From contig NZ_KI912577.1 of NCBI RefSeq assembly GCF_000519085.1, positions 3,404,035 through 3,468,034 of the forward strand: DNA of 64,000 bases. Direction: 5' to 3'. A program made the translations under genes and the position numbers. Source of the DNA: Methylobacterium sp. 10. Its GTDB lineage: Bacteria; Pseudomonadota; Alphaproteobacteria; Rhizobiales; Beijerinckiaceae. Position 1 is the stretch's first letter, and every line of letters begins with the position of its first letter. This document shows, piece by piece, positions 44,515 through 53,619 of this stretch. The notes under the pieces were generated by a model that worked only from the letters and a program-made list of their open reading frames with translations, was not told the DNA's origin and did no database searches.

Positions 44515-45441
44515 TCAAGATTTGCGGCGCTGGTCGTCGTTGAACTTCAGCATCTCGATGATCGGCTGGTAGTCCTTCAGGGTCACGGCGGTGAAGCCCT
44601 GGTCCTTGCCGTCCGAGAGCCGGTCGAACGCCGCCTTGTCGGCCGTCGGCATCGCCACGAGGGCGTCGCGGATCTTCGCCTTGAGGTCGTCGGGGAGGCT
44701 CGCCAGCATGGCGAAGGGTCCCTCGGGCAGGAAGTCGGACTTGAACACGACACGGAAATCGGCCTGCGTCAGGGGCGTCCCGTCGGGCTTCTTCAGCATG
44801 CCCTTGGCGGCCATGCGGGTGACCATGGTGTCGGTGTCGGTATTGTAGAGGTTGGCGGCCGCATCCACCGTGCCCTGGACGAGGGCGAGGACGGCGTTCT
44901 CGTGGCTGCCGGCATAGACGGTCTTGCCGAAGAGCGCGTCGACCGGGTGGCCGGCCTTGTGCAGGAAGAAGCGCGGCGCCTGGTTGCCGGATGTGGAGTT
45001 GGGGTCGACCAGGGCGAGGTTCTTGCCCTTCAGGTCTTCGATCGTCCTGTAGGGGCTGTCGGCCCGCACGTAGATCACCGAGTAGTAGCCCGAGGCGCCG
45101 GTGTCGTGCGTCTGGTTGACGATGGGCTCGATCTTGACGCCGGTCATCACCGCGCGGGCGAAGGAGGCGGGGCCGTAGAAGGCGAGCTGGGCGTTGCCGG
45201 CGCGCTGGCTCTCGATCACGGCGGCGTAGTCGTTGGCGATGCGCAGCTTCACCGGCACCCCGAGGGCCTTCGACAGATAGGCGGTCATCGGCGCGTACCG
45301 ATCGGTGGTGCCCGACGCGTTCTCGGCCGGAATCACCGCCAGGGTCAGCTCCGGATAGGCCGCTTTCCAATCCTGTGCGGCAGCAGGGACGGCGAGGAGG
45401 GCGAGCGCGAGGGCTCCGGCGAGGGATCGGCGGGTCAGCAT
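44515..45441 (-). CDS. phnD: Phosphonate ABC transporter substrate-binding protein PhnD
   Basis: A 308-residue periplasmic binding protein with a signal peptide (MLTRRSLAGALALALLAVPAAAQ in outline). Binding-site features of PhnD are seen in the SYY-like region (GASGYYSVIYVR) and in LVDPNSTSGNQAPR, whose STSG contacts the phosphonate in known homologues. The ATG at 45441 gives the signal start; the frame runs further upstream into phnC. It lies 29 bases after phnC. Confidence 0.93.
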   Translation of the reverse strand: MLTRRSLAGALALALLAVPAAAQDWKAAYPELTLAVIPAENASGTTDRYAPMTAYLSKALGVPVKLRIANDYAAVIESQRAGNAQLAFYGPASFARAVMTGVKIEPIVNQTHDTGASGYYSVIYVRADSPYRTIEDLKGKNLALVDPNSTSGNQAPRFFLHKAGHPVDALFGKTVYAGSHENAVLALVQGTVDAAANLYNTDTDTMVTRMAAKGMLKKPDGTPLTQADFRVVFKSDFLPEGPFAMLASLPDDLKAKIRDALVAMPTADKAAFDRLSDGKDQGFTAVTLKDYQPIIEMLKFNDDQRRKS

Positions 45442-45470
45442 GGGTATCTTCCGGATGGGATGGTGAAAAA

Positions 45471-46274
45471 TCAGGCGACGAGGGCGGTGGGATAGGCTCG
45501 GGGCCGCGCCGGAGCGGCGGGCGTGTCGAGGACCTCGCCGGCCTCCAGCCCGTAGAGCCGGCGGGCGACATCCTCGGTGAGGTCGGCGGGCGCGCCGTCG
45601 AACACGAGGCGGCCGTCGGCGAGGCCGACGAGGCGGTCGCAATAGCCGCGGGCGAGATCGAGGGAATGCAGGTTGCATAGCACCGTGATGCCGTGGCGCC
45701 GGTTGGCCTCGGCGAGCGCGTCCATGACGATGCGGGTGTTGCGCGGGTCGAGGGAGGCTACGGGCTCGTCGGCCAGGATCAGGTCCGGGGCCTGAATCAT
45801 CGCCCGCGCGATGGCGACGCGCTGCTGCTGGCCGCCTGAGAGCTGATCGGCCCGGTGGCAGGCGAAATCGCCCATCCCGAACTCGTCGAGGGCGGCCAGC
45901 GCGAGGGCGCGCTCGCGCTCGGACCAGAGCTTGAACAGGGAGCGGTGCCTGGGAACCTCCGAGAGCCGGCCCATCAGCACGTTGCTCAGCACGTCGAGGC
46001 GACCGACGAGATGGAACTGCTGGAAGATCATCGCGCAGCGCGCCCGCCAGCGCCGCAGGTCGCTGCCGCGCAGGGCCGTGACGTCGAGACCGTCGAACAG
46101 GATGCGTCCGCCCGTCGGCTCGGCGAGGCGGTTGATCATCCGCAGCAGGCTCGACTTGCCGGCGCCCGAGCGCCCGATCACACCGACGAACTGGCCGCGG
46201 GGAATGGCGAGAGAAACGCCGTCCACCGCGCGGCGGTCGCCGTAATGGCGGGCAAGACCTTCGAGGATCAGCAT
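45471..46274 (-). CDS. phnC: Phosphonate ABC transporter ATPase PhnC
   Basis: A 267-residue ATPase with Walker [10 protein letters not shown], signature [15 protein letters not shown] and Walker [14 protein letters not shown]. The PhnC-specific NVLMGRL and RSLFKLW stretches are present. The start at the Met at 46274 is favoured; a TTG at 46289 is possible. First of four transporter genes phnC-phnD-phnE-phnE. Confidence 0.95.
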   Translation of the reverse strand: MLILEGLARHYGDRRAVDGVSLAIPRGQFVGVIGRSGAGKSSLLRMINRLAEPTGGRILFDGLDVTALRGSDLRRWRARCAMIFQQFHLVGRLDVLSNVLMGRLSEVPRHRSLFKLWSERERALALAALDEFGMGDFACHRADQLSGGQQQRVAIARAMIQAPDLILADEPVASLDPRNTRIVMDALAEANRRHGITVLCNLHSLDLARGYCDRLVGLADGRLVFDGAPADLTEDVARRLYGLEAGEVLDTPAAPARPRAYPTALVA

Positions 46275-46363
46275 GCTTGTGTCCGGCAATTCACGTTGAA
46301 CGCCGGTAGACCCGCCCCATACGACAGGAGAATGACTATTCCCCGGCTAAGGAATTGCCGGGA

Positions 46364-46993
46364 TTATTGTGCCTCACCCTCGTGACGCTCCAGGAAACCT
46401 TCGATCGGCAGAGCGCGGAAGTCCGGCAGTGCACGGCGAAGGCGCGCATGGTCCCAGTCCCACCAGGCCAGCGCCTGCAGGCGATCGGCGATTGCCTCGG
46501 GGAACCGGCGACGGACGACGCGACCGGGGTTGCCGACCACGATGGTGTAGGGCGCGACATCCCGGGTCAGGATCGTGCCCGCGCCGACCACCGCCCCGGT
46601 GCCGATGCTGCGCCCGGGCAGGATGACGGCCCCGTGCCCGATCCAGACATCGTGGCCGATGGTGACGGGCAGGGCCCGGCGCCGGGCGAAGAAGGCGGGC
46701 TCGTCCTCCTCGCCCGGCCAGTAGGCGCTGGCCCGGTAGGTGAAATGGGCTTGGGAGGCCCGCTCCATCGGGTGGTTGCCGGGATTGATCCGCACATGCG
46801 AGGCGATGGAGCAGAACTTGCCGATGGTCGTGTAGTTCGCCTGCCCGTCCTCGACGATGTAGGAATAGTCGTCGAGGCTCGTTTCGCTGAGGCGCGTGCG
46901 TGCGCCGACCTCGATGTAGCGGCCGAGGCGGCACCGGGAGAGTTCGGCGGTCGGGTGGACGGCCGGTTCGAGGCCGAGGCGATCGGAGACCAT
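46364..46993 (-). CDS. Phosphonate-operon acetyltransferase (left-handed beta-helix type)
   Basis: A 209-residue hexapeptide-repeat acyltransferase of the group that accompanies phn operons. The repeats IGHDVWIGHGAVILPG and GTGAVVGAGTILTRDV form the helix, and NPGNHPMERASQAHFTYR carries the catalytic-type histidine. It is not the GNAT-type PhnO of E. coli, but may acetylate aminoalkylphosphonates in an equivalent role (inference). It lies 89 bases upstream of phnC. Confidence 0.85.
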   Translation of the reverse strand: MVSDRLGLEPAVHPTAELSRCRLGRYIEVGARTRLSETSLDDYSYIVEDGQANYTTIGKFCSIASHVRINPGNHPMERASQAHFTYRASAYWPGEEDEPAFFARRRALPVTIGHDVWIGHGAVILPGRSIGTGAVVGAGTILTRDVAPYTIVVGNPGRVVRRRFPEAIADRLQALAWWDWDHARLRRALPDFRALPIEGFLERHEGEAQ

Positions 46994-47004
46994 CGCGGTG
47001 TCCT

Positions 47005-47670
47005 TCAGGCGGAGAAGGGGAGGCGGCGCAGGAGGCGGAACGCCGCCGCGCCGTCCTGGACGACGACACTCACCGCATCGATCACCAGGTCGGGCAGGCC
47101 CGCGGCGGCCTCGGCCAACAGGGGCAGGGCCGTCGTGCGGTCCTCCTGCCCGAGGCGGCCGGTGAGGGTCATGTGGAAACGGAACGTCTCGAAGACGTGC
47201 GGGTAGCCCCAGCGCTCCAGCAGCGCCCTTCCGCGGGGATCCAGGCGCTCGGGGCGGCGGCGGGCGCGCTCGGTTGGGGTGAGGGGCGCACGCAACGGAT
47301 CGAGGGCGCAAACGCACTCGGCGGCGAGGAGACCGAGAGAGGGCGGGGGCGCCTCCGGCACCAGGGCCATGAAATCCCCGAGGGCGGCGACCCGCAGGGG
47401 GCCGACGGGGAGGGGGCTCCGGTGCGCCGCCAGGGCCTCGGCCGCATGGAGGAGATCGGCTTCGGTCGCACCCGGAGCGAGGCGCATCGGCGCCTTCAGG
47501 GTGGCGTGGAACCCGTAGACGCGCGGCTCGGCCGTGTTGGCCGCGAGGATGGCCCGGAGCGCGTCCGGACCGGGCGCCGGGCCAGCCCCGAGGATTGCGT
47601 CGCCGAGAACGGCGAGCGCAGAACCCGGAGCGGGGGTGAAATACAGGGCGTATCGGGCAAGGTCGTCCAA
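47005..47670 (-). CDS. DUF1045 phosphonate metabolism protein (2H phosphoesterase-like)
   Basis: A 221-residue protein of the DUF1045 family, found almost only with phn genes. Two HxTx motifs, HATLKAP near residue 55 and HMTLTG near residue 167, give it the layout of 2H phosphodiesterases. No phnP is present in the window, so it could supply the cyclic-phosphate hydrolysis step (inference). It is first in the group with the acetyltransferase and the transporter, with 11 bases to the next gene. Confidence 0.85.
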   Translation of the reverse strand: MDDLARYALYFTPAPGSALAVLGDAILGAGPAPGPDALRAILAANTAEPRVYGFHATLKAPMRLAPGATEADLLHAAEALAAHRSPLPVGPLRVAALGDFMALVPEAPPPSLGLLAAECVCALDPLRAPLTPTERARRRPERLDPRGRALLERWGYPHVFETFRFHMTLTGRLGQEDRTTALPLLAEAAAGLPDLVIDAVSVVVQDGAAAFRLLRRLPFSA

Positions 47671-48062
47671 AGAAGCACTTCCTCGACTGCGCGCGACGGG
47701 CCGAAGCGCTCATAATCCGTAGCCCGGACGGCAATATGACAGGTCGGGCGCCGAAGAAGCGAGGATTGCCCGGTCCCGATCCCAAGTGCGGATTTCCCAA
47801 GGGCTGATCGCCAGTGCCTCCTGAAGCTCCCGCGCACGGGCCGCATCGTGATGGCGCGATCCGTTCTCCCTCGTAGTCCTCCGAGACTGATACTTCGTCA
47901 CATGGGCGATCGGGTAGCCAAGAAGGACAACCTGTGCTGGTCTACCCCCTGACCGACCACAGGAGATCGAGGACGCCGCGACGCGCGATGCACAGTCTCA
48001 GCGTAAGTCTCTCATCGTGTCCTTGAGTAGGGCATCTGTTGTCGCGTCGCTGAAACGAAGCC
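47671..48062. other. Intergenic region with one doubtful small frame
   Basis: About 392 bases between the phosphonate genes and the reductase gene. A minus-strand frame at 47710-47901 (63 codons, GTG start; DAARARELQEALAIS, WEIRTWDRDRA) has coding-like composition but no ribosome site or known family. Promoters for the DUF1045-phnCDE group should lie here. Confidence 0.4.
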
Positions 48063-48836
48063 TCACTTCTCGACGAAAGCCTTCTCGATGACGTAGTGGC
48101 CGGCCTCGCCGTGGTTGCCTTCCACGTAACCGCCGCCGGTCAGCATCTCGCGGGTATCGCGGATCATGTCGGGCGAGCCGCAGAGCATGAACCGGTCGTT
48201 CTCCACCGACATCGGCGGCAGGCCGATATCGTCGAACAGCTTGCCCGAGGTCATCAGGTCGGTGATCCGGCCGCGGTTGCGGAAGGGCTCGCGGGTGACG
48301 GTGGGATAATAGATCAGGCCGGCGGTGATGACCTCGCCAAGGAACTCGTGGTTGGGCAGCTCCCGCGTGATCGTCTCACCATAGGCGAGCTCGGAGACCT
48401 GGCGGCAGCCATGGACGAGGACGACCTTCTCGAAACGCTCGTAGGTCTCCGGGTCCTTGATGATCGACATGAAGGGGGCCAGGCCCGTACCGGTGCCGAG
48501 AAGGTAGAGGTTCTTGCCCGGCATCAGGTTGTCGAGCACCAGGGTGCCGGTGGGCTTCTTGCCGACCATGATCGGATCACCGACCTTCAGGTGCTGCAGC
48601 CGCGAGGTGAGCGGGCCGTTCTCGACCTTGATCGAGAAGAACTCCAGTTCCTCCTCGTAATTGGCCGAGACCACGCTGTAGGCGCGAAGGAGGGGGCGCC
48701 CCTCGACCTCGATGCCCATCATCACGAACTCGCCGTTGCGGAAGCGGAACGCGGGATCGCGGGTCGTGCGGAAGGAGAACAGCGTGTCGGTCCAGTGGTG
48801 GACGCTGAGAACTCGTTCTTCGAGATACTTGCTCAT
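48063..48836 (-). CDS. fpr: Ferredoxin-NADP(+) reductase (bacterial subclass I)
   Basis: A 257-residue FAD protein. The FAD site RAYSVVSANYEEELEFF is at about 50-66, the NADP part starts with LLGTGTGLAPFMSI, and the C-terminus ends AFVEK, the tail characteristic of the Rhodobacter/Azotobacter subclass. It moves electrons between NADPH and ferredoxin in the cytoplasm. It directly follows a 7Fe ferredoxin gene by 27 bases and ends the importer operon, so it probably supplies electrons to the enzyme of this locus (inference). Confidence 0.93.
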   Translation of the reverse strand: MSKYLEERVLSVHHWTDTLFSFRTTRDPAFRFRNGEFVMMGIEVEGRPLLRAYSVVSANYEEELEFFSIKVENGPLTSRLQHLKVGDPIMVGKKPTGTLVLDNLMPGKNLYLLGTGTGLAPFMSIIKDPETYERFEKVVLVHGCRQVSELAYGETITRELPNHEFLGEVITAGLIYYPTVTREPFRNRGRITDLMTSGKLFDDIGLPPMSVENDRFMLCGSPDMIRDTREMLTGGGYVEGNHGEAGHYVIEKAFVEK

Positions 48837-48863
48837 GACATCCCCTGCAGCGTCTCAATGAAA

Positions 48864-49202
48864 TCACGCGGCGGCCGGATCGGAGACGCCGAAGACGGCT
48901 TCGAGCTTGCCGCTGCGTCCGTCCCACTCGGCCGCGTCGGCGAGCGGGTCGAGCTTTTCGCTGATATTCGGCCAGAGAGCGGAATACTTGGCGTTGAGGG
49001 CAAGCCAGCCGTCGAGGGCCGGCTCGGTATCGGCTTTGATCGCCTCGGCGGGACATTCCGGCTCGCAGACGCCGCAATCGATACACTCGTCGGGATTGAT
49101 CACGAGCATGGTGTCACCGACATAGAAGCAGTCGACCGGACAGACCTCGACGCAGTCGGTGTATCTGCAGCGGATGCAGTTGTCGGTGACGACGTAGGCC
49201 AT
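48864..49202 (-). CDS. fdxA: Seven-iron ferredoxin (FdxA, Azotobacter FdI type)
   Basis: A 112-residue ferredoxin. The first eight cysteines give [14 protein letters not shown], the [3Fe-4S]/[4Fe-4S] pattern of Azotobacter FdI, then [12 protein letters not shown]. The 55-residue C-terminal extension ([21 protein letters not shown] in part) is also FdI-like. It follows the importer ATPase by 38 bases and precedes the reductase. Confidence 0.95.
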   Translation of the reverse strand: MAYVVTDNCIRCRYTDCVEVCPVDCFYVGDTMLVINPDECIDCGVCEPECPAEAIKADTEPALDGWLALNAKYSALWPNISEKLDPLADAAEWDGRSGKLEAVFGVSDPAAA

Positions 49203-49240
49203 GACGGAACCTTGCTGGCTTCTTCGGGATCCCGGTGCGA

Positions 49241-50101
49241 TCAGAGGACGGCCGAGAGATCCTGTCCTTCGAGATTGATCGCGAGCCCCTTGAGCGAATC
49301 GAGGCTGACCTCGCCGCCCATGGCGCGGATGCTTTCCTCGCGGATGAGCGACATCAGCCCGCGGCGCAGGCCCAGAAATTCCGATGACAGGGTCATCGAA
49401 GGTTCGCGCGGCCTGGGCAACGGCACCACGACCTCGGCCTTGATGCTGCCGGGGCGGGCCGTCATCACGTAGATGCGGTCCGACAGGAAGATCGCCTCGT
49501 CGATGTCGTGCGTCACGAACAGGACCGAGATCTTCAACCGCTGCCACATGTTGGTGAGGATCTGCTGCATGATCAGCCGGGTCTGCGCGTCGAGCGCCCC
49601 GAACGGCTCGTCGAGGAGCAGGATGCGCGGTCCGGTGGCCAGCGCCCGCACGATGCCGACGCGCTGCTTCATGCCGCCGGACAGGCGATCGGGATAGTGG
49701 TTCTCGAACTGGGTGAGACCTGCGAGACCGAGTAGGGTGCGGGCGCGGCGCTCGCGCTCGCTGCGGGAGACGCCCTTCATCTTGAGGCCGAACTCGACAT
49801 TCTCGCGGACGGTCTTCCAGGGGAACAACGAGTATTGTTGAAAGATCATCCCCCGATCCGCGCTGGGGCCGGAGATCGCCTCGCCATCCACGGTCACGGT
49901 TCCGCCCGATGGCGTCAGGAAGCCCGCAAGCGCGTTCAGAAGCGTCGACTTCCCGCACCCAGAGGGGCCGACGATCGAGACGAACTCGCCGGGCTGGACG
50001 TTGAGAGAGACGTCGGAGACCGCATCGACGGCGCCCTCCATGGTCTCGTAGCGCAGGCAGAAGTCGTGGACCTCGATCAGGCCTCGAGCCGTTCCGGCCA
50101 T
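49241..50101 (-). CDS. ABC transporter ATPase (NitT/TauT/SsuB family)
   Basis: A 286-residue ATPase with Walker [10 protein letters not shown], signature [15 protein letters not shown] and Walker [13 protein letters not shown]. The [17 protein letters not shown]-loop stretch is typical of sulfonate/taurine/nitrate importers. A C-terminal extension of about 35 residues follows the conserved domain. It forms one importer with the permease and binding protein upstream. Confidence 0.92.
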   Translation of the reverse strand: MAGTARGLIEVHDFCLRYETMEGAVDAVSDVSLNVQPGEFVSIVGPSGCGKSTLLNALAGFLTPSGGTVTVDGEAISGPSADRGMIFQQYSLFPWKTVRENVEFGLKMKGVSRSERERRARTLLGLAGLTQFENHYPDRLSGGMKQRVGIVRALATGPRILLLDEPFGALDAQTRLIMQQILTNMWQRLKISVLFVTHDIDEAIFLSDRIYVMTARPGSIKAEVVVPLPRPREPSMTLSSEFLGLRRGLMSLIREESIRAMGGEVSLDSLKGLAINLEGQDLSAVL

Positions 50102-50150
50102 GGCGTGTCCCCTTTGTCCAGTGAAACAGGAGGTCGAGTCGGAGGAGGCC

Positions 50151-51059
50151 TCAGCGGGCCGTCCCGCCCGGCATCACGATGCGGCCGAGCACGCGGATGG
50201 CGAAGCTCGATCCGAGCCCGAGGACGCCGATCGTGATCATGCCGAGTGCGATGTCGGAATACTGGACCAGGGAGTACGCCTCCCAGGTGAAGTAGCCGAT
50301 ACCGAATTGGCCGGAGATCATTTCGGCGGCGATGAGCGAGACCCAGGCGACGCCCATGCCGACAGTCAGGCCAGTGAAAATCTGCGGGAGAGACGCCGGA
50401 AGGTAGACCTCGCGGAAGAGAGAGGCCTCCCGAGCACCAAGGCAGCGCGCGGCTCGCACCAGCACCGGATCGACGGTCGCCATACCCTGGAGGGTGTTGA
50501 TGAGGATCGGGAAGAACGACCCCAGGAAAGTGATGAAGACGATCGATTCCTCGTTCGTCGGCCACAGCATGATCGCTATCGGTACCCAAGCGATGGCCGG
50601 GATCGGCCGGGTGACCTCGCAGATCGGAAACACGATCTCGCGAAGGATCTGGAAACGGCCCATCAGCAGACCGAGGGGGATCGCGAGTGCGCTGGCGAGC
50701 GTGAAACCGTAGATGATCCTCCGGCAGCTCATCCAGATATGGTCGCCGAATATGGGATTGTGGAACGCGAGGATCGCACGGTCCAGCACGTCGGCAGGGC
50801 TCGGGACGTTGGTGAAACGGACGTAGAACGTCGCGCGGTTGACGGTCAGAAGCTGCCAGATTGCGACGAAGACGGCGATAGACACGAGACCGAGCACCAT
50901 GGCCCGCAGCTGTCCACGATGAAGCCGGAGCCAGCGTGCCACACGATCCGTCGGGACCGCCGGGAGGCGCGCCGGTCCAGCTTTGGCTTTGGCGGGTGCC
51001 CCGGAGGGAGGCGTCAACGCTGGCATGGGCTCGGGGAGTTGGCGAAGTGCGGCTTCCAT
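50151..51059 (-). CDS. ABC transporter permease (NitT/TauT/SsuC family)
   Basis: A 302-residue permease with about six helices after a 45-residue cytoplasmic tail. The EAA loop (RAARCLGAREASLFREVYLPASLPQIFTGL in outline) is of the SsuC/TauC type. It begins 4 bases after the binding-protein stop, so the two are strongly coupled. Confidence 0.92.
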   Translation of the reverse strand: MEAALRQLPEPMPALTPPSGAPAKAKAGPARLPAVPTDRVARWLRLHRGQLRAMVLGLVSIAVFVAIWQLLTVNRATFYVRFTNVPSPADVLDRAILAFHNPIFGDHIWMSCRRIIYGFTLASALAIPLGLLMGRFQILREIVFPICEVTRPIPAIAWVPIAIMLWPTNEESIVFITFLGSFFPILINTLQGMATVDPVLVRAARCLGAREASLFREVYLPASLPQIFTGLTVGMGVAWVSLIAAEMISGQFGIGYFTWEAYSLVQYSDIALGMITIGVLGLGSSFAIRVLGRIVMPGGTAR

Positions 51060-51063
51060 GGGA

Positions 51064-52494
51064 TCAACCTCCCGACACGGCGGCCTTGATGGCCTCGTCG
51101 TAGGGCATCACCTTTGCCCCGGATTTCCCAGCCGCAGCCTCGGCATCCCGCTTCAGCAGGTAGGGGGAAATTTCTCCCTTGCCGCCGACCGCGTAGAACG
51201 CCTCCTTAGCGAAGAGCTTGATGCCGCGCGTTGTATCGAAGACGTAGGCGACGTTGATCTCCTTGCCCTTGGCCTTGAGATCGTTGAGAGCACCCAGCGT
51301 GCAGGCGGCACTCGAATAGGGATAGATATTTCCGCCCTTGACCCAGATTTCGCCAGCTTTGCGCGGATCAGAGATCGGCTTCTTGCAATAACTGTCCTCG
51401 CCTGAGACCTCGTAATTCGAGGTGCTGACGAGCTGCTTGTCGTAGTCGAGCCCGCTCTCTGCGAAGACCTTGCGCAGCGGCTTGTCGTTGACCCAGGACG
51501 TGACGTCGAACTCCTTCACGCGGTCGAGCTTCTGCAGCACCTTCACGTCTTCCTTGGCCGCGTCGACGAGTTGCGGCTTGATGGTCGGATCGATCGTCAT
51601 GATCCCACCCGGGCCGAGGAAGATGTAGACGACTTCCTTGTCGGTGCCGGTCCAGGCCGAGATCTGCTCGGCGGCGCGCTTCGGGTCAGCTTTCACCCAG
51701 GTCTGTGCATCGAGAATCGCTTTGAGATAGGCGTCGACGATCTCCGGATATTGTTTGGCGAAGTCGGTGCGGACCACAATGCCGTGCCAGGTGGGGAGGT
51801 TGGTCTCGACGCCGTCGAAGACCTTGCGGGCAAAGCCCCGGAACGGCAGCAATTCAGCGAACGGCACGAAATCGGCGTGCGCGTCGATCTTCTTCTCCTG
51901 GAGGTTGGTCGAACCGACTTCGGGGCTCTGGTTGACCAGACGGAACCAGGTCTGCGGATAACCCTTGTCCTGCAATGCCTTGAGCACCATGCCGTGCGCG
52001 GCCGAGCCGAATGGGACGCTGACGACCTTCCCCTTCAGGTCGTCGAAAGAGAATGCGTCGGTCTCCTTGTTGACGACGATGCCATTGCCGGAGCCGTAGA
52101 GATTGTAGGCTGCGACGGCAATGAGCTCGGACTGGCTCTCGGGGTTGTTCCTGAAGGTGTAGCCGTTCACGACCAGCGGATAATCCCCCATCGCCCCGAA
52201 CTGCAGCTTGCCGGCCATCATGCCGTTGGTGACCGGCGGCCCGGAGGTGAAATTCTGCCAGTCGAGAGTGATCTTGACATCGGCATACTTGCCGGTCTTC
52301 GGCAGGTACTTCTCGAACAACTTGAGCTGGCGGATTATGACGCCGACCGTGGCGGTGTTCGTCGTGGTGTCCTGCGTACCGATGCCGACCGTCAAAACGG
52401 TTTCGGCGCAGGCGGGGGTCGCCAGCGTCGCGCCGGCTGCCACGAGCAGCGCAACAGCAGAGACCGCGCTTCGTCCAACCCAAGTCGAGGTCAT
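51064..52494 (-). CDS. ABC transporter substrate-binding protein (NrtA/SsuA-like, long form)
   Basis: A 476-residue periplasmic binding protein with a Sec signal peptide (VALLVAAGATLATPACA). LQFGAMGDYPLVVNGYTF and VSVPFGSAAHGMVLKAL are family motifs of the NMT1/THI5-like fold used for nitrate, sulfonates, taurine and nitriles. It is about 140 residues longer than SsuA or TauA, with an extra C-terminal part having two Cys. The ligand cannot be assigned. GGAG is 6 bases upstream of the ATG at 52494. Confidence 0.88.
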   Translation of the reverse strand: MTSTWVGRSAVSAVALLVAAGATLATPACAETVLTVGIGTQDTTTNTATVGVIIRQLKLFEKYLPKTGKYADVKITLDWQNFTSGPPVTNGMMAGKLQFGAMGDYPLVVNGYTFRNNPESQSELIAVAAYNLYGSGNGIVVNKETDAFSFDDLKGKVVSVPFGSAAHGMVLKALQDKGYPQTWFRLVNQSPEVGSTNLQEKKIDAHADFVPFAELLPFRGFARKVFDGVETNLPTWHGIVVRTDFAKQYPEIVDAYLKAILDAQTWVKADPKRAAEQISAWTGTDKEVVYIFLGPGGIMTIDPTIKPQLVDAAKEDVKVLQKLDRVKEFDVTSWVNDKPLRKVFAESGLDYDKQLVSTSNYEVSGEDSYCKKPISDPRKAGEIWVKGGNIYPYSSAACTLGALNDLKAKGKEINVAYVFDTTRGIKLFAKEAFYAVGGKGEISPYLLKRDAEAAAGKSGAKVMPYDEAIKAAVSGG

Positions 52495-52654
52495 CATGCG
52501 CTCCGTTTTCTGAAATGCCGTCTCGACATCCAGGGAATGATCGGGCGCTTGATGGATCGCGATCAAATGGAGAGGTCGAAGTCGAGTTGATTAGTTGCTC
52601 AAAAAGTTTGGCCGGCCGCGGAGATGATGCAAGTTTGGGCGAGAAGCATTCTAA

Positions 52655-53437
52655 TTAAGCGTCCTTCCTGGCTCCTGGCATGCGCACGAGGACATCGGGA
52701 CGCTGGATCAGGATCTGGGAGCGGCGGGTGGAGACTATGCCCTGCTCCGTCAACCGCTTGAGGCTGATCGTGACCCATTGCCGGGTAGCGCCGACCATGT
52801 GCGCGAGATCGGCATGTGTGAAATCGGCGGCAATCAGGATGCCGCCCTCCTCCTCCACGCCGTAGAGCCCCGAGAGGTGCATCAGCAGGAAGGCGAGGCG
52901 ATCCGTGATGGAACGTGTGCCGAGCATCTGAGCGAGCGCCGAATAGCAGCGGCCCTTGAAGGTGAGGCCGTCGATGATTCCGAAAGCCAGTGCGGGGATC
53001 TTCGTCACGAGTTGGCGAAGCGCCGCGCCCGGGAGATGGAGAACGGTCGAGTTGCTCGCCGCCATGCCCGACCAGCTATGGGTGCCGGTTCCGAACACCT
53101 CGGGCCCGCCGACGAAATTCCCGGGATACCAATAGGCCAGGGTGATCTCTCGGCCGGTCGGCGCTGCGTAGAACACGCGGATGCGTCCGGTCTCGACCAG
53201 CCAAATGCCATCGTTCGGCGCCTCCTGGGTGAACAGCGTCGCGCCTCGGTAAAGGACCCTGCGACGTCCCTGCTCCATCACCAGGCTACGCTCGAGTTCG
53301 CTGAGCCCATAGAGCAGCGGCCGAGGGCCGACCGGCTGCGGAAACGCCTCCATGGGGTTCGGGCCTCCGGAGCATGTCAGAAGCGAAAGGCCCGAAGAGA
53401 AATGGGCCGTCTCCGTCCGAACGGGTGTAGGCTGCAT
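52655..53437 (-). CDS. Crp/Fnr family transcriptional regulator
   Basis: A 260-residue regulator with a cyclic-nucleotide-type effector domain (residues 60-170: EQGRRRVLYRGATLFTQ, IWLVETGRIRVFYA) and a C-terminal winged helix (FTHADLAHMVGATRQWVTISLKRL). The FNR-type N-terminal cysteine cluster is absent, so it is not a typical oxygen sensor. GAGGTT precedes the start at 53437; a shorter start at 53353 also has GGAGG. It lies between the importer operon and the AprAB-like operon and may regulate both. Confidence 0.9.
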   Translation of the reverse strand: MQPTPVRTETAHFSSGLSLLTCSGGPNPMEAFPQPVGPRPLLYGLSELERSLVMEQGRRRVLYRGATLFTQEAPNDGIWLVETGRIRVFYAAPTGREITLAYWYPGNFVGGPEVFGTGTHSWSGMAASNSTVLHLPGAALRQLVTKIPALAFGIIDGLTFKGRCYSALAQMLGTRSITDRLAFLLMHLSGLYGVEEEGGILIAADFTHADLAHMVGATRQWVTISLKRLTEQGIVSTRRSQILIQRPDVLVRMPGARKDA

Positions 53438-53550
53438 CGCTGAACCTCGCAGGTGACCAAGTGCGATGCAGCAAAGCCTATACCAGCTCTAAACTATGAA
53501 GCTGCCCGCAACCCGCCGCATGCGGGGCCCAGAACAGACGGCCAATGCTG

Positions 53551-53591
53551 AAAAAAAAGCAGCGCAGGACCGTGTGGGTCCTGCGCTGCTT
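53551..53591 (-). terminator. Rho-independent terminator after the HEAT-repeat gene
   Basis: AAGCAGCGCAGGACC at 53557-53571 pairs perfectly with 53577-53591 over a 5-base loop, and on the minus strand is followed by a run of eight U. It lies 29 bases after the HEAT gene stop and closes the DUF971-AprA-AprB-HEAT transcription unit. Confidence 0.92.
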
Positions 53592-53619
53592 TGGCGGCGT
53601 CATATGCGAAGGTCGGCGT

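Noticed and set aside
46290..46330. A possible Pho box upstream of phnC
   Set aside because: Only one half resembles CTGTCATA on the minus strand; the second half is absent at the proper spacing.
47710..47901. A 63-codon minus-strand frame starting with GTG
   Set aside because: The composition is coding-like, but there is no ribosome site or family; it was mentioned only within the intergenic entry.
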